Source of the DNA: Cernens ardua
GTDB taxonomy: Bacteria; Pseudomonadota; Gammaproteobacteria; Pseudomonadales; Halomonadaceae
DNA length: 64,000 nucleotides
Direction: 5' to 3'
Assembly: GCF_051251085.1 (NCBI RefSeq)
Contig: NZ_JBPCZH010000001.1
Span: forward strand, 991,482 to 1,055,481
Shown here: piece by piece, positions 8,738 to 17,927 of the stretch
Layout of the letters: the number at the start of each line of letters is the position of its first letter
Position numbering within the stretch: the first letter of the stretch is position 1
Notes under the pieces: generated by a model
Told to the model about the DNA's origin: nothing
What the model saw: the letters and a program-made list of their open reading frames with translations, nothing else
Database searches by the model: none
Translations under genes and position numbers: made by a program

Positions 8738-10398
8738 TATTCTTGCGTCTCCCGCTGTGTTGCACGCGCCTGACGCTCTGCACGATGTTCAAGCGCCGCA
8801 TTCACAAAGCCGGTAAACAGCGGATGGCCGTCACGCGGCGTGGAAGTGAACTCAGGGTGGAACTGGCAAGCAACATACCAGGGGTGATCCTTCAGCTCGA
8901 CCATTTCCACCAATGAGTTGTCCACACTGCGCCCAGAGAAAATCAGGCCGGACTTTTCAAGATCAGGCACAAATTGGTCATTGATTTCATAGCGGTGACG
9001 ATGACGCTCAACAATCTCTTCAGAGCCATAGATCTCGCTGGCTTTGGATCCGGGAGCAAGGCGGCAGGTCTGAGCGCCCAAACGCATGGTGCCGCCCAGA
9101 TCGGAACTTTCATCACGGGTTTCGATATTGCCTTCAGGTGTGATCCATTCGGAAATCAACCCAACGACCGGATGTTTGGTGTCGAACGTCCACTCGGTAG
9201 ACGCCGCATCTTCCCAACCAGCCACGTTGCGCGCATATTCAACCACAGCGACCTGCATACCCAAACAAATGCCCAAATATGGCACCTTGTTTTCACGTGC
9301 CCAGCGTGCTGTGGCAATTTTGCCCTCTACACCACGGGAACCGAATCCACCGGGCACCAGTATGGCATCCTTGCCTTCAAGACGCTCAACACCCACGCGC
9401 TCGATCTCTTCGGAATCAATATACTCAATATTGACCTTGACGCGCGTCTGGATACCCGCATGAATCAAGGCTTCGTTCAGAGACTTGTAGGCATCCAGCA
9501 AATCCATGTATTTGCCTACCATCGCAATATTGATGGTTTTCAACGGATTGAGCTTGGCATCGAGAACGTGAATCCACTCGCTAAGATCAGCCGGTGCAGC
9601 ATCAATACGAAGCTTGTCACAAACGATTTCATCCAGCCCTTTTTCATGCAGCATGATGGGAATGCGGTAAATTGTATCGGCATCTACCAATGGAATAACC
9701 GCACGCTGTTCGACATTGGTAAACAGGGCAATTTTGCGGCATTCGGCTTCTTCTATATCCACTTCACTGCGGCAGAGCAGGATGTCAGGTTGGATACCGA
9801 TTGAACGCAGCTCTTTCACACTATGCTGAGTCGGTTTTGTCTTGGTTTCACCAGCGGTCTTGATATAGGGCACCAGTGTCAGGTGCATGAAGATGGCCCG
9901 TGAGCTTCCCAATTCGGCACGCATCTGGCGAATGGACTCAAGGAAAGGCAGTGATTCAATGTCCCCTACGGTACCGCCGATTTCGACCAATGCGACATCA
10001 TATCCTTCACCACCGGCAATCACACGGCGCTTGATTTCATCCGTAATGTGAGGAATCACCTGCACTGTGCCACCCAGATAATCGCCACGGCGCTCTTTAC
10101 GCAGAACGTGTTCATAAACGCGACCAGTCGTAAAGTTGTTACGCTGGGTAACACGTGAACGAATGAAACGCTCATAGTGACCAAGATCGAGGTCTGTTTC
10201 AGCCCCATCTTCGGTCACAAATACCTCGCCATGCTGGAACGGGCTCATTGTGCCCGGATCCACATTGATATAGGGATCAAGCTTGAGGATGGTTACTTTC
10301 AGCCCCCGTGCCTCTAGGATAGCTGCGAGAGAAGCCGCCGCAATCCCCTTGCCCAAGGAAGAAACCACGCCACCGGTGACGAAGATGTATCGAGTCAT
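8737..10398 (-). CDS. pyrG: CTP synthase
   Basis: Makes CTP from UTP, ATP and glutamine. The start is placed at 10398, where MTRYIFVTGGVVSSLGKG begins as in known CTP synthases; the reading frame extends 12 codons further upstream, but those residues have no family match. This gives 553 residues (E. coli 545). The synthetase domain (about 1-265) holds the P-loop-like SSLGKGIAAASL and DPYINVDPGTM. The class I glutamine amidotransferase domain holds GICLGMQ with the catalytic Cys and a C-terminal QFHPEF. First gene of the minus-strand pyrG-kdsA unit. Confidence 0.97.
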   Translation of the reverse strand: MTRYIFVTGGVVSSLGKGIAAASLAAILEARGLKVTILKLDPYINVDPGTMSPFQHGEVFVTEDGAETDLDLGHYERFIRSRVTQRNNFTTGRVYEHVLRKERRGDYLGGTVQVIPHITDEIKRRVIAGGEGYDVALVEIGGTVGDIESLPFLESIRQMRAELGSSRAIFMHLTLVPYIKTAGETKTKPTQHSVKELRSIGIQPDILLCRSEVDIEEAECRKIALFTNVEQRAVIPLVDADTIYRIPIMLHEKGLDEIVCDKLRIDAAPADLSEWIHVLDAKLNPLKTINIAMVGKYMDLLDAYKSLNEALIHAGIQTRVKVNIEYIDSEEIERVGVERLEGKDAILVPGGFGSRGVEGKIATARWARENKVPYLGICLGMQVAVVEYARNVAGWEDAASTEWTFDTKHPVVGLISEWITPEGNIETRDESSDLGGTMRLGAQTCRLAPGSKASEIYGSEEIVERHRHRYEINDQFVPDLEKSGLIFSGRSVDNSLVEMVELKDHPWYVACQFHPEFTSTPRDGHPLFTGFVNAALEHRAERQARATQRETQE

Positions 10399-10821
10399 GA
10401 AAAGCCCATAAAAGCCGAGCCCCCAATAGCACACAGGCTAGCGGGAGATGTTGGATAAAAGTGCTGTGAAAGCCAGGATGAATGGGGATCGACGTTGACC
10501 GATCCCAAAGGCGCTAAGGGTAATGCACCGGAAGAAAACACAGAGCAAACACCATGCCTTGGATGGGATATCAGAATAGCAGATTTTCTACGCTGACTCA
10601 ATTTTCAATCCGCCCTATTGAAGGGCAAATTGTCACGCCAAAAGAGGGTATTAAACATCTGGTCATTTATTCAAGACGCTCATTCAGGCAAGAACGTAAA
10701 ACCGGTAAATGAGCAACGTTTGGAGAGCAAATTCCCTTTCATCTACTCTGAAAGGTTCGAATTTCACCGGATTTCCGCTAGCATGAAGAAAAACAATCAT
10801 GACCGGCAAGAGGTCCTTATT
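10399..10821. other. Divergent intergenic region upstream of pyrG
   Basis: No gene is supported in about 420 bp between divergent pyrG and the dehydrogenase gene. A perfect 7-bp dyad GGGATCG-8-CGATCCC at 10485-10506 lies about 90 bp upstream of pyrG and may be an operator or hairpin. The frame open from 10618 continues into the dehydrogenase but lacks family resemblance before 10822. Confidence 0.5.
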
Positions 10822-11772
10822 ATGTCAACGCCTATTCTCATGACGTATGCTCTGCCCGACTCGTTGAAAAAAGGCCTTGGCGACGATTATCACTTTATTG
10901 GCCCCATGGCAGAAATGGCTCCTCAAGCGTTGCCTCCTGAGGCACGGAACGCTCGTGTCATGATGACCAAGGGCGGCCTGCCAATTGGTGATGAGCTACT
11001 GGCAGCCTTACCTGCGCTTGAGCTTATTCACTGCTATGGGACAGGCTATGATCGTATCGACCTCGATGCGGTACGTCGCCACGGGATCACGCTAACCAAT
11101 GCCGGCGCTGCCAATGCTTCCGCCGTGGCCGAGTACGCGATGGCCATGCTAATGACAGGCTCAAGACACGTTCGAGAAAACGATACCTTTGTTAGGGATG
11201 GACTTTGGACAGGCAGTATCCACAACATCATACCTCTCTCCCCAGGATTGGTGGGGCGCAAGCTGGGTATCTATGGGCTAGGCGAAATTGGCAAACGCAT
11301 TGCCACACGGGCGGCAGCCATGGAGATGTCAGTGGCATACCATGGCCGCACTCAGCATGAAGGCTCTCCCTACCCTTATTTCTCAACATTGAGTGCACTT
11401 GCAGAGTGGGCGGATGTACTCGTCGTTGCCGTGAGAGCGGGCGACAACAATCGACATGCTGTGAACGCTGACATCTTGGCGCGTCTGGGCACTCAAGGCT
11501 ATGTGGTGAATATCTCGCGTGGATATGTCATTGATGAAAAGGCGTTGATAGCCGCATTAAAGGCAGGTGAACTACAGGGTGCGGCGCTGGATGTTTTCGA
11601 ACATGAACCGCACGTTCCAAAAGCGCTCCTGAACGATGAACGGGTTATTTTGAGTCCGCACCTGGCGCCCCACACACAACAAGCGCAAACAGCCATGCAA
11701 CAGGCGGCGATTGCCAATGTGCGCGCCTTTTACAGAGGAGAGCCCCTTCGTCATGTCATCATCTCAAGGTAA
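10822..11772 (+). CDS. D-isomer specific 2-hydroxyacid dehydrogenase
   Basis: NAD(P)-dependent reductase of 2-oxo acids such as glyoxylate, hydroxypyruvate or 2-ketogluconate. Start chosen at ATG 10822 because AAGAGG lies 8 nt upstream and homology-like sequence begins there (316 residues, family length). The Rossmann motif GIYGLGEIGKR lies near the middle; the Arg-Glu-His catalytic set is visible in NISRGYVID, DVFEHEP and LSPHLAPHT. The arginine after the second Rossmann strand (YHGR) suggests NADPH preference, which is inference. Substrate cannot be decided from sequence; glyoxylate/hydroxypyruvate reductase is likeliest. Confidence 0.88.
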   Translation: MSTPILMTYALPDSLKKGLGDDYHFIGPMAEMAPQALPPEARNARVMMTKGGLPIGDELLAALPALELIHCYGTGYDRIDLDAVRRHGITLTNAGAANASAVAEYAMAMLMTGSRHVRENDTFVRDGLWTGSIHNIIPLSPGLVGRKLGIYGLGEIGKRIATRAAAMEMSVAYHGRTQHEGSPYPYFSTLSALAEWADVLVVAVRAGDNNRHAVNADILARLGTQGYVVNISRGYVIDEKALIAALKAGELQGAALDVFEHEPHVPKALLNDERVILSPHLAPHTQQAQTAMQQAAIANVRAFYRGEPLRHVIISR

Positions 11773-11927
11773 TTTACAAAATACTTTATGAAACACTGCT
11801 GGATAGGATTGTGTCGAGCATTTCGAATCAGACGGTCTTCATTCCCCTCGAAACAAATCCACTTCGAAACAATTTCACTTCGAAAAAATGTCGTGTGTGC
11901 ATGTGTCCAACAATCGGGAGCACACTG

Positions 11928-12797
11928 ATGAAATGGCTCTTCCCTGTACCCATAAAAACGCTCTCAATAAGAACTTTCACATTGGGGCTTTCTGCCGCGA
12001 TTAGTATGCCAGTGATGGCTAATCCTCATCCTCTACTATCACCCGCCTCATCTTCGCAGCCTGTGTCTTCACAATCAATGTCTTCACAATCAATGTCTTC
12101 ACAAACAATGTCTTCACAAAAGCAGGCACACTCATTACAGCCCACACTTTATCCTTTTAATGCGGAATATCAGTTGAAAGCTGATGGTTGGCCCACGGCT
12201 ATAGTTGATCAAACATTGAACACCCTTCCCGATGGAGAATGGAAGACACAAATGCATGGCTCCGTACATTTTGCAACGGGTCTGGAGTACAGCCAGTTCA
12301 GGCAGGCATCATCAGGATTGGTACCCGATCTTTTTTACAGTACGTACCATGTTTTTGGATTCGGCAAGACTTTTCGTTTTGACCCACAACAGGTAGGCCC
12401 ACTTCCGGATCGTCAAACCGCGTTGTTGGACATTGCCTTGAATACGCAACACTCCAGTTGTACATCGACAACTGAGCCAGCCTGTACCATTACGTATATT
12501 GATCATAAGAAGAAGCCGCAAATTGTCCATTATCGTATCTTGGGAAAAGAGCGACTTCAGACTGCCATGGGCGCGTGGCCAAGCGTACATATCGAAGTCA
12601 CTATGCCACAACACAAGGCACGTCGTTTCGAATTCTATTCGGATCCACGTTACCCGGGATTAATGGTCAAGGTGGATTATTACCGAAATGACAAACTGGA
12701 TAGCGTAATGACCCTAACCTCGTTCAAGCCTGCACCCACCAAACGAGCGGCTCAGCAATCTATAAAATCAAGCAGCCAACGGATGGCAATAAAATGA
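11928..12797 (+). CDS. Exported DUF3108 domain protein
   Basis: 289 residues with a signal peptide (cleavage expected after PVMA near residue 31) followed by a low-complexity Ser/Gln/Met linker and a DUF3108-type beta-rich domain (LYPFNAEYQLKADGWPTA, then ILGKERLQTAMGAWPSVHIEV and RRFEFYSDPRYPGLMVKVDY). Start chosen at ATG 11928, with GGGAG 7 nt upstream; the frame is open from 11811 but the GTG there has poor spacing and would bury the signal peptide. Expected in the periplasm; function unknown. The linker is encoded by a 15-bp tandem repeat. Confidence 0.75.
   Translation: MKWLFPVPIKTLSIRTFTLGLSAAISMPVMANPHPLLSPASSSQPVSSQSMSSQSMSSQTMSSQKQAHSLQPTLYPFNAEYQLKADGWPTAIVDQTLNTLPDGEWKTQMHGSVHFATGLEYSQFRQASSGLVPDLFYSTYHVFGFGKTFRFDPQQVGPLPDRQTALLDIALNTQHSSCTSTTEPACTITYIDHKKKPQIVHYRILGKERLQTAMGAWPSVHIEVTMPQHKARRFEFYSDPRYPGLMVKVDYYRNDKLDSVMTLTSFKPAPTKRAAQQSIKSSSQRMAIK
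12051..12125 (+). repeat. 15-bp tandem repeat in the DUF3108 gene
   Basis: Five units of 15 bp starting TCTTC(A/G)CA, coding for SSQ(P/S/T/K)x. The two central copies are identical. In-frame copy changes by slippage would alter linker length without breaking the protein. Confidence 0.85.
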
Positions 12798-13003
12798 CAC
12801 AGACGTGATCTTGACTATCCTTGTATCAACTGAGCACGGGGCTTCTATCCAGCTGGAACAGGGAACCTGTTTGCAAGAATTGAAGAAACACGTCAGCGCC
12901 TCTCTGCATAGGTGCATAACTGGCGCTCTATCCTCTTTCCTAGTATAACCCTCGTTCACGGCAGCAGAATAATTTACACACAACGAATGAAAACGCTCTC
13001 ATC

Positions 13004-13978
13004 ATGATTCTGGAACTGGTATTACTACTACTTCCGCTGTTGATCGGCTATGGCCTTCCCCCCTTGTCACGACGGATAGAAACTCTCCTGACCCACATCC
13101 TTGGAATGGAAATTTACCTCATCCTTGTCTTGATGGGGGCAAGTCTGACTTCATTACCTCACTGGATGGAACAGTTGCAGCAGCTATGGTGGCAGACGGT
13201 GGTGCTGGCAGGATTGATACTTTTCTTCAATCTGCTGGGGTTATGGGTAGTCGTGAAGATAGTAAAACGCTCTTCGATATCCGGAGCTTCATCTACCATG
13301 TCCTTTGCAAGTGCTTCAGCCAATTCGGATGAAACATGGGATAATGCTGAACCAGAAGCAAGCGCGGGGGTGATATGCTCTTTACGTAGTGCGCTACTTC
13401 CTGTTCTGTTGGTCGTGATGGGTATTGCATTGGGTGAAGCCTGCAGCCCCCTATCCCATGCAGCCTCTTCCATGGTGACCCTGCTGATCTACCTTCTTCT
13501 TTTGCTGATCGGCCACCAATTGAGGGATGCCAATGTTTCACTTAAACGTCTATTGATGAACCGTGTCGGCGTTTCCATGGCAGTTGCTGTGATCATCAGC
13601 TCGGCCTTGGCAGGTATCTGTAGCATGCCATTCCTGCATATGTCTCTAGCGGCCAGTGTCGCGCTCTCCTCAGGGTTCGGCTGGTATTCGCTCTCTTCCG
13701 TCATGCTGAATAATCTGCTGGGGCCTTATTATGGTGGTTTGGCACTGTGTAATGATCTGGCCCGAGAAATCATTGCCATCATGCTGATGCCTTTCCTTTT
13801 CAAGCGTGGGATACCCATGGCCATCGGCTACTGCGGAGCTACCGCGATGGATGTCACCCTACCGCTGATACGCCGCCAGGGAGGTATTGCCGTACTCCCT
13901 CTGGCATTGTGCAGTGGTTTTTTATTATCGCTGGCCAGTCCACTAATGATGGTGATACTGCCCATGCTTGCCCGGTAG
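13004..13978 (+). CDS. lysO: LysO family lysine exporter
   Basis: A 324-residue inner-membrane protein with about eight to ten hydrophobic segments, resembling LysO (YbjE), which exports L-lysine. The N-terminal DUF340-like half and the C-terminal half with SLSSVMLNNLLGPYYGG and LCNDLAREIIAIMLMPF match the family layout. A hydrophilic Ser/Glu-rich stretch around residues 88-125 is longer than usual. It stands alone, with 200 bp upstream that hold no clear operator. Substrate specificity is taken from the family, not from the sequence. Confidence 0.8.
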   Translation: MILELVLLLLPLLIGYGLPPLSRRIETLLTHILGMEIYLILVLMGASLTSLPHWMEQLQQLWWQTVVLAGLILFFNLLGLWVVVKIVKRSSISGASSTMSFASASANSDETWDNAEPEASAGVICSLRSALLPVLLVVMGIALGEACSPLSHAASSMVTLLIYLLLLLIGHQLRDANVSLKRLLMNRVGVSMAVAVIISSALAGICSMPFLHMSLAASVALSSGFGWYSLSSVMLNNLLGPYYGGLALCNDLAREIIAIMLMPFLFKRGIPMAIGYCGATAMDVTLPLIRRQGGIAVLPLALCSGFLLSLASPLMMVILPMLAR

Positions 13979-14082
13979 TCTGGACATGGCCTGGTTAAAC
14001 CACGGGTAGAATGCATATATGTCTCTCTATAATTCATATGGACAACTCGGATGAGAAAATTAGCCTGTTCCGGTCAAGTTTG

Positions 14083-14118
14083 AACACCTATATGAATTTA
14101 AACACCTATATGAATTTG
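14083..14118 (+). repeat. 18-bp tandem duplication
   Basis: AACACCTATATGAATTT(A/G) twice in direct succession, about 190 bp upstream of the histidine kinase gene. It could be a doubled regulator site or a slippage product. Confidence 0.8.
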
Positions 14119-14233
14119 AAAACCTAGAAGAAGTGACCACTTTTCAATCAAATAATCAGATAGATTGGCAACGAAAAACAGCACACACTCCGGATGCATG
14201 TCGTCACAGCAATTGCACATTGATTCCCTCACT

Positions 14234-14249
14234 CTGAACAGTGGTTCAG
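14234..14249. promoter_or_regulatory. Dyad upstream of baeS-like gene
   Basis: CTGAAC-AGTG-GTTCAG, a perfect 6-bp inverted repeat 53 bp before the kinase start; candidate operator for the two-component operon. Confidence 0.35.
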
Positions 14250-14301
14250 GTAGACTGGAACGAATATCATGACAGACACATGAGGTGTCTAAAGGACAAT
14301 A

Positions 14302-15726
14302 GTGCGGGCCATGCTTAACCGATTAAGTATCAGACTTTTCATTACGATTTTGCTGGTTAACATTCTGATCAGCAGTGTGATCTACTTTTCCGTAGCACAC
14401 AGTATTGATCGTGGCTTCCTTGACTATATCAAGCGAGGGCAACGCCACCAGATCGTGACGATTGTCAATATCCTCAGCAAACGGTGGGAACAGCAGCAGA
14501 GCTGGGACTGGCTCGATACGCAGGATGCCTGGTCACATGTATTGCGTGATTCCATTGGCGGAAGTCACGGAACCTTTTTCGACCCCTCTCGTGCTCCGGA
14601 TTCAGATACCCAATTCATTCCTCCACTGGCTGACCCACGCCAATTTGTGCTCTTCGATGCACAGGGTGTCAGAATACAGGGGCGTCACCATCCGCCACCG
14701 GATATGCGGCGCGTGCCCATCATCGTGGATGGTGAAACAGTTGGGCAATTGGGGTATTCGACGCCACACCATCTCTCCAGCACGCTGGATCGTTTCTTCC
14801 TGACAAACCAGCTGCGTAACCTCGCCATTATCCTGTTCGCGCTCTTCCCGGCCTCTCTGATTCTCGCTGGCTGGATTGCCTTATGGCTGGGTCGACGTGC
14901 ACGGATGATGGCATTGGCGACACAGTCACTCACATCGGGTGACTATCGCGTACGCCTTCCTACTCACGGGCAGGACGAGCTGTCACGTTTCTCCAGCGAT
15001 ATCAATACACTGGCGCGAACTCTTGAACAAAACCGTGCGGCTCGCCAGCGCTGGGGAGCCGACATCGCACATGAATTGCGCACGCCATTGGCTATTCTGA
15101 AAGGGGAACTCGAAGCCATGCAGGACGGCGTGCGCCCCATGAATGCCGATAACCTGCGTTCTCTGTTGCAGGAAGTCGAGCTCCTTAGCCGGTTGGTCAA
15201 CGATCTTCGCCTGCTGGCACAAACCGATAGCCACCGATTGGATGCACCTTTCGAGCGGCTTGATATAGGTTATCTGCTCAACACACAGCTCGAAGATCGC
15301 CGCGCCGCGACACTGAATGAGGGGTTTGAGCTCAATGTGGATATCGAGCAGGGCGTCTTTATTCAGGGCGCCCGCTATCGCCTGCGTCAGCTATGGCGTA
15401 ACCTGCTGGATAACTCGATTGCCTATACCGATGCCCCTGGCAGCATTCGTGTCACATTGAAACAGAAAAATGGCTATGCCGAGGTACATTGGGAAGATTC
15501 ATCGCCCGGTGTGCCAGATGCAGCATTGGAGCGCCTGACGGAACGATTGTTCCGCCTGGATCCTTCGCGAAATCGCAAAAGTGGTGGTAATGGGCTGGGG
15601 CTCTCCATTGCGCAGGCGTTGGTACAAATGCACGATGGTACGATGGAACCTCGCCACTCGGATTTGGGTGGACTATGCTGGGTAATCAAATTTCCGCTTT
15701 GCAGTACGCAATCAGGCAAGCGCTAA
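14302..15726 (+). CDS. baeS: BaeS-like envelope-stress sensor histidine kinase
   Basis: Membrane sensor kinase of 474 residues: first membrane segment about residues 10-30, a periplasmic domain, second segment about 172-195, then HAMP. The H-box is WGADIAHELRTPLAIL (phosphorylated His), followed by N-box LLDNSIAYTD and G-boxes ending SGGNGLGLSIAQALVQMHDG. The start is GTG at 14302 with AAAGGA 5 nt upstream; an in-frame ATG three codons later is possible. A response regulator follows after an unusually long 241-nt gap, and a Spy-like gene lies beyond, matching the Bae envelope stress circuit of E. coli. Confidence 0.85.
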   Translation: MRAMLNRLSIRLFITILLVNILISSVIYFSVAHSIDRGFLDYIKRGQRHQIVTIVNILSKRWEQQQSWDWLDTQDAWSHVLRDSIGGSHGTFFDPSRAPDSDTQFIPPLADPRQFVLFDAQGVRIQGRHHPPPDMRRVPIIVDGETVGQLGYSTPHHLSSTLDRFFLTNQLRNLAIILFALFPASLILAGWIALWLGRRARMMALATQSLTSGDYRVRLPTHGQDELSRFSSDINTLARTLEQNRAARQRWGADIAHELRTPLAILKGELEAMQDGVRPMNADNLRSLLQEVELLSRLVNDLRLLAQTDSHRLDAPFERLDIGYLLNTQLEDRRAATLNEGFELNVDIEQGVFIQGARYRLRQLWRNLLDNSIAYTDAPGSIRVTLKQKNGYAEVHWEDSSPGVPDAALERLTERLFRLDPSRNRKSGGNGLGLSIAQALVQMHDGTMEPRHSDLGGLCWVIKFPLCSTQSGKR

Positions 15727-15967
15727 AGTAATCCGTCACTCGGGATCATGTCGAAAGAGAGACCGCCTGATCGCAGACGTTCAGCATATCGGATACCGGC
15801 CATGAAAATGAAAGAACACATGACCTCTCGGAGTGCGAGACAGGCACTCGACAATGTCGCATGTTGGCAGTGTGGTTTTCTTTCAGCAAGGTATTCAACA
15901 TTTGGACCCATACTACAGTCAACATAGCGTTGGTCAACGTCTTAATATTTGGATAGGGAGACAGCAA

Positions 15968-16669
15968 GTGAGCGACATTCTAATCGTCGAAGATGAACCC
16001 AAGATTGCTGAACTGGTCGCCGACTATCTCAAAAGCAATAGCTATAGCACGCATCATCTGACCAATGGGGATACGGTCATGCCCTGGCTCGAAGATAATC
16101 CAGTCAATGTAGTGTTACTGGATGTCATGTTGCCCGGGCGTGATGGACTTGAGCTTTGCCGGGAAATTCGCCAACAATACCCGAATACAGGGATTGTCAT
16201 GCTGACTGCTCGGGTCGAAGAGATCGACCGCTTACTTGGGCTGGAAATTGGCGCAGACGACTATATCTGCAAGCCTTTTTCCCCTCGTGAAGTCGTGGCG
16301 CGAGTCAAGGCACTCATGCGTCGAGTCACACAACCTGAAGGAAGTGAGGGTGTATTGACTCAAGCGCATGACGTTGAGGGATTGGTTGTTGACCGCGAAG
16401 GTTGGCGCGCAATGGCAGATGGTAATGATCTGGGGCTAACAGCCATCGAGTTTCAACTGTTGACCGTCATGATGAATAGCCCGGGGCGTATCTATTCGCG
16501 CGAACAATTGATGGAGCAGATGTATCGTGACCATCGTATTGTGTCTGAACGAACCGTCGACAGTCATATCAAAAAGCTGCGCAAGAAGATTGCCGATGCG
16601 TGGCCTGACCGCGAGATCATCCATTCAGTCTATGGTGTGGGTTATAAATACATGCCTGAACCTATCTGA
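15968..16669 (+). CDS. baeR: BaeR-like response regulator
   Basis: OmpR/PhoB-type transcription factor of 233 residues: receiver domain beginning SDILIVEDEPKIAEL, phosphoacceptor Asp in VVLLDVMLPGRDG, conserved Lys in YICKPFSPRE, then a winged-helix domain with GRIYSREQLMEQMY and RTVDSHIKKLRKKI. The start is GTG 15968, with GGGAG 7 nt upstream; the frame is open 45 codons further but upstream residues do not belong to a receiver fold. Likely controls envelope genes, including the Spy-like gene 420 bp downstream (inference). Confidence 0.87.
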   Translation: MSDILIVEDEPKIAELVADYLKSNSYSTHHLTNGDTVMPWLEDNPVNVVLLDVMLPGRDGLELCREIRQQYPNTGIVMLTARVEEIDRLLGLEIGADDYICKPFSPREVVARVKALMRRVTQPEGSEGVLTQAHDVEGLVVDREGWRAMADGNDLGLTAIEFQLLTVMMNSPGRIYSREQLMEQMYRDHRIVSERTVDSHIKKLRKKIADAWPDREIIHSVYGVGYKYMPEPI

Positions 16670-16690
16670 AACAGGCGGTTACCGACACTG

Positions 16691-16719
16691 CCGCTGAAGG
16701 CATGAAATGTCTTCAGCGG
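16691..16719 (+). terminator. Hairpin after baeR-like gene
   Basis: CCGCTGAAG and CTTCAGCGG form a perfect 9-bp stem with an 11-nt loop 20 bp after the stop. The following T-tract is poor, so termination is likely but not certain. Confidence 0.55.
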
Positions 16720-17087
16720 GGCATCTTTGCAGCAATTATCTAACTGCACTTTATTGAAAAATGTTATCTCCCAAAAGACAGTTTTTAGTCGTCATGATTC
16801 TGTAGCGTCTGAAAATTCCATCCAAAGATGCTTTTTTCCAGTATTACCCTCTCCTTATCCGACTACAAAACTGCCACATTTGTCTTGATGTGACATATCC
16901 AGATATTGATTTCTGCACATTTCGTCCAAGCTGCTGTCCAATCCAACACATAAATGCATTTTTATACAGAGCCTGCATTTTATTTGCATGGATGCACCAC
17001 ATGATTACTTTCACGGCAACTTGATGTGGACGCAATGATCCCCATCTAGTAAGTAGAAACACTCACTACTAAAAGAGAGTCTTTAAA
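16720..17087. other. Upstream region of the Spy-like gene
   Basis: About 370 bp without a supported gene. I found no convincing BaeR site by eye. AGAGAG precedes the downstream ATG. Confidence 0.4.
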
Positions 17088-17786
17088 ATGAAAAAACCAT
17101 TAATCGCGCTTGCTATTGCAGCTACTTCTCTGACCCCACTGGCCATGATGCAGCAGGCTACTGCGCAAACTGCGCCTCAAACAGCCACTCGCCCAGCCCT
17201 GCCACCGCATGGTAATCCGCTACTGAACACAGTGGTTCAGAGCTGGAACCTCTCCGCTGATCAGACCAAGGCATTGCATGAAGCATCTCAGCAATTCCGC
17301 CAGACACTCATTAACGACCATAAAGCCAATCAGACACCAGCAGAACGCCGTACTGCTTTCGACAAGGCTCACCAAACGTATGAAGCCGCTGTCAGTAAAG
17401 TGCTGAATCCTGCACAAACGCGCGCCTTTATGCAGCTGAATCATCCACCGCGCCCGCACGTTCGCGCAATTGGCCCGCGTGAATTCCATGCACGCTTCAC
17501 ACCATTGTTGAATAGCTGGAATCTGAACGCCAAAGCCAAAGAGCAAGTATTTGCTGCGCAGGACACATTCATGAAAGGCTTGCATCAGCATCGCCCGGGT
17601 GACCGCGCAGCACTGGCTACTCTATTGAAACAGCGTAATGCATCGTTGAGCAAAGTCTTGAATGCCAAACAGGTCGCTGCGTTCGAGAGCCTGACACGCC
17701 CTGCTCCCCATGCACGCCTGCACATTTCCGGCGCGCCGATGATGGGCAAACCTGCACCTCAGGCTGCACAGGATAGTCAGAAGTAA
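17088..17786 (+). CDS. Spy-like periplasmic protein with internal duplication
   Basis: 232 residues with a signal peptide (cleavage expected after ATA-QT near residue 26). The mature part contains two related helical repeats: PLLNTVVQSWNLSADQTKAL ending KVLNPAQTRAF, and PLLNSWNLNAKAKEQVF ending KVLNAKQVAAF. This resembles the LTXXQ/Spy chaperone fold written twice. The C-terminus is Pro/Ala/Met-rich. Its place downstream of BaeSR-like genes fits the known BaeR control of spy in E. coli, so a periplasmic stress chaperone is likely, but the exact family is not proven. Confidence 0.65.
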   Translation: MKKPLIALAIAATSLTPLAMMQQATAQTAPQTATRPALPPHGNPLLNTVVQSWNLSADQTKALHEASQQFRQTLINDHKANQTPAERRTAFDKAHQTYEAAVSKVLNPAQTRAFMQLNHPPRPHVRAIGPREFHARFTPLLNSWNLNAKAKEQVFAAQDTFMKGLHQHRPGDRAALATLLKQRNASLSKVLNAKQVAAFESLTRPAPHARLHISGAPMMGKPAPQAAQDSQK

Positions 17787-17845
17787 AACGTCGGCCAGCC
17801 TCCTGAATCTCTCACGGAATAATGCCGTGGCAGGAGGCTATAATA

Positions 17846-17882
17846 AAAACGCCAGCTCTCTTTTTAGAGGCTGGCGTTTTTT
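17846..17882. terminator. Bidirectional terminator between spy-like gene and rmuC
   Basis: AAAACGCCAGC / GCTGGCGTTTT stem with a 13-nt loop that itself pairs, A-tract on the left and T-tract on the right. It serves the convergent genes on both sides. Confidence 0.88.
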
Positions 17883-17927
17883 GTAATGCGCTCAACTCCA
17901 AATACCCAACCTCCAGGATATCGGAAT

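Larger units (their letters stand above)
13979..14301. other. Intergenic region upstream of baeS-like gene
   Basis: About 320 bp without a supported gene, AT-rich, holding an 18-bp tandem duplication (14083-14118) and a 6-bp dyad (14234-14249) that are listed separately. Confidence 0.6.
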
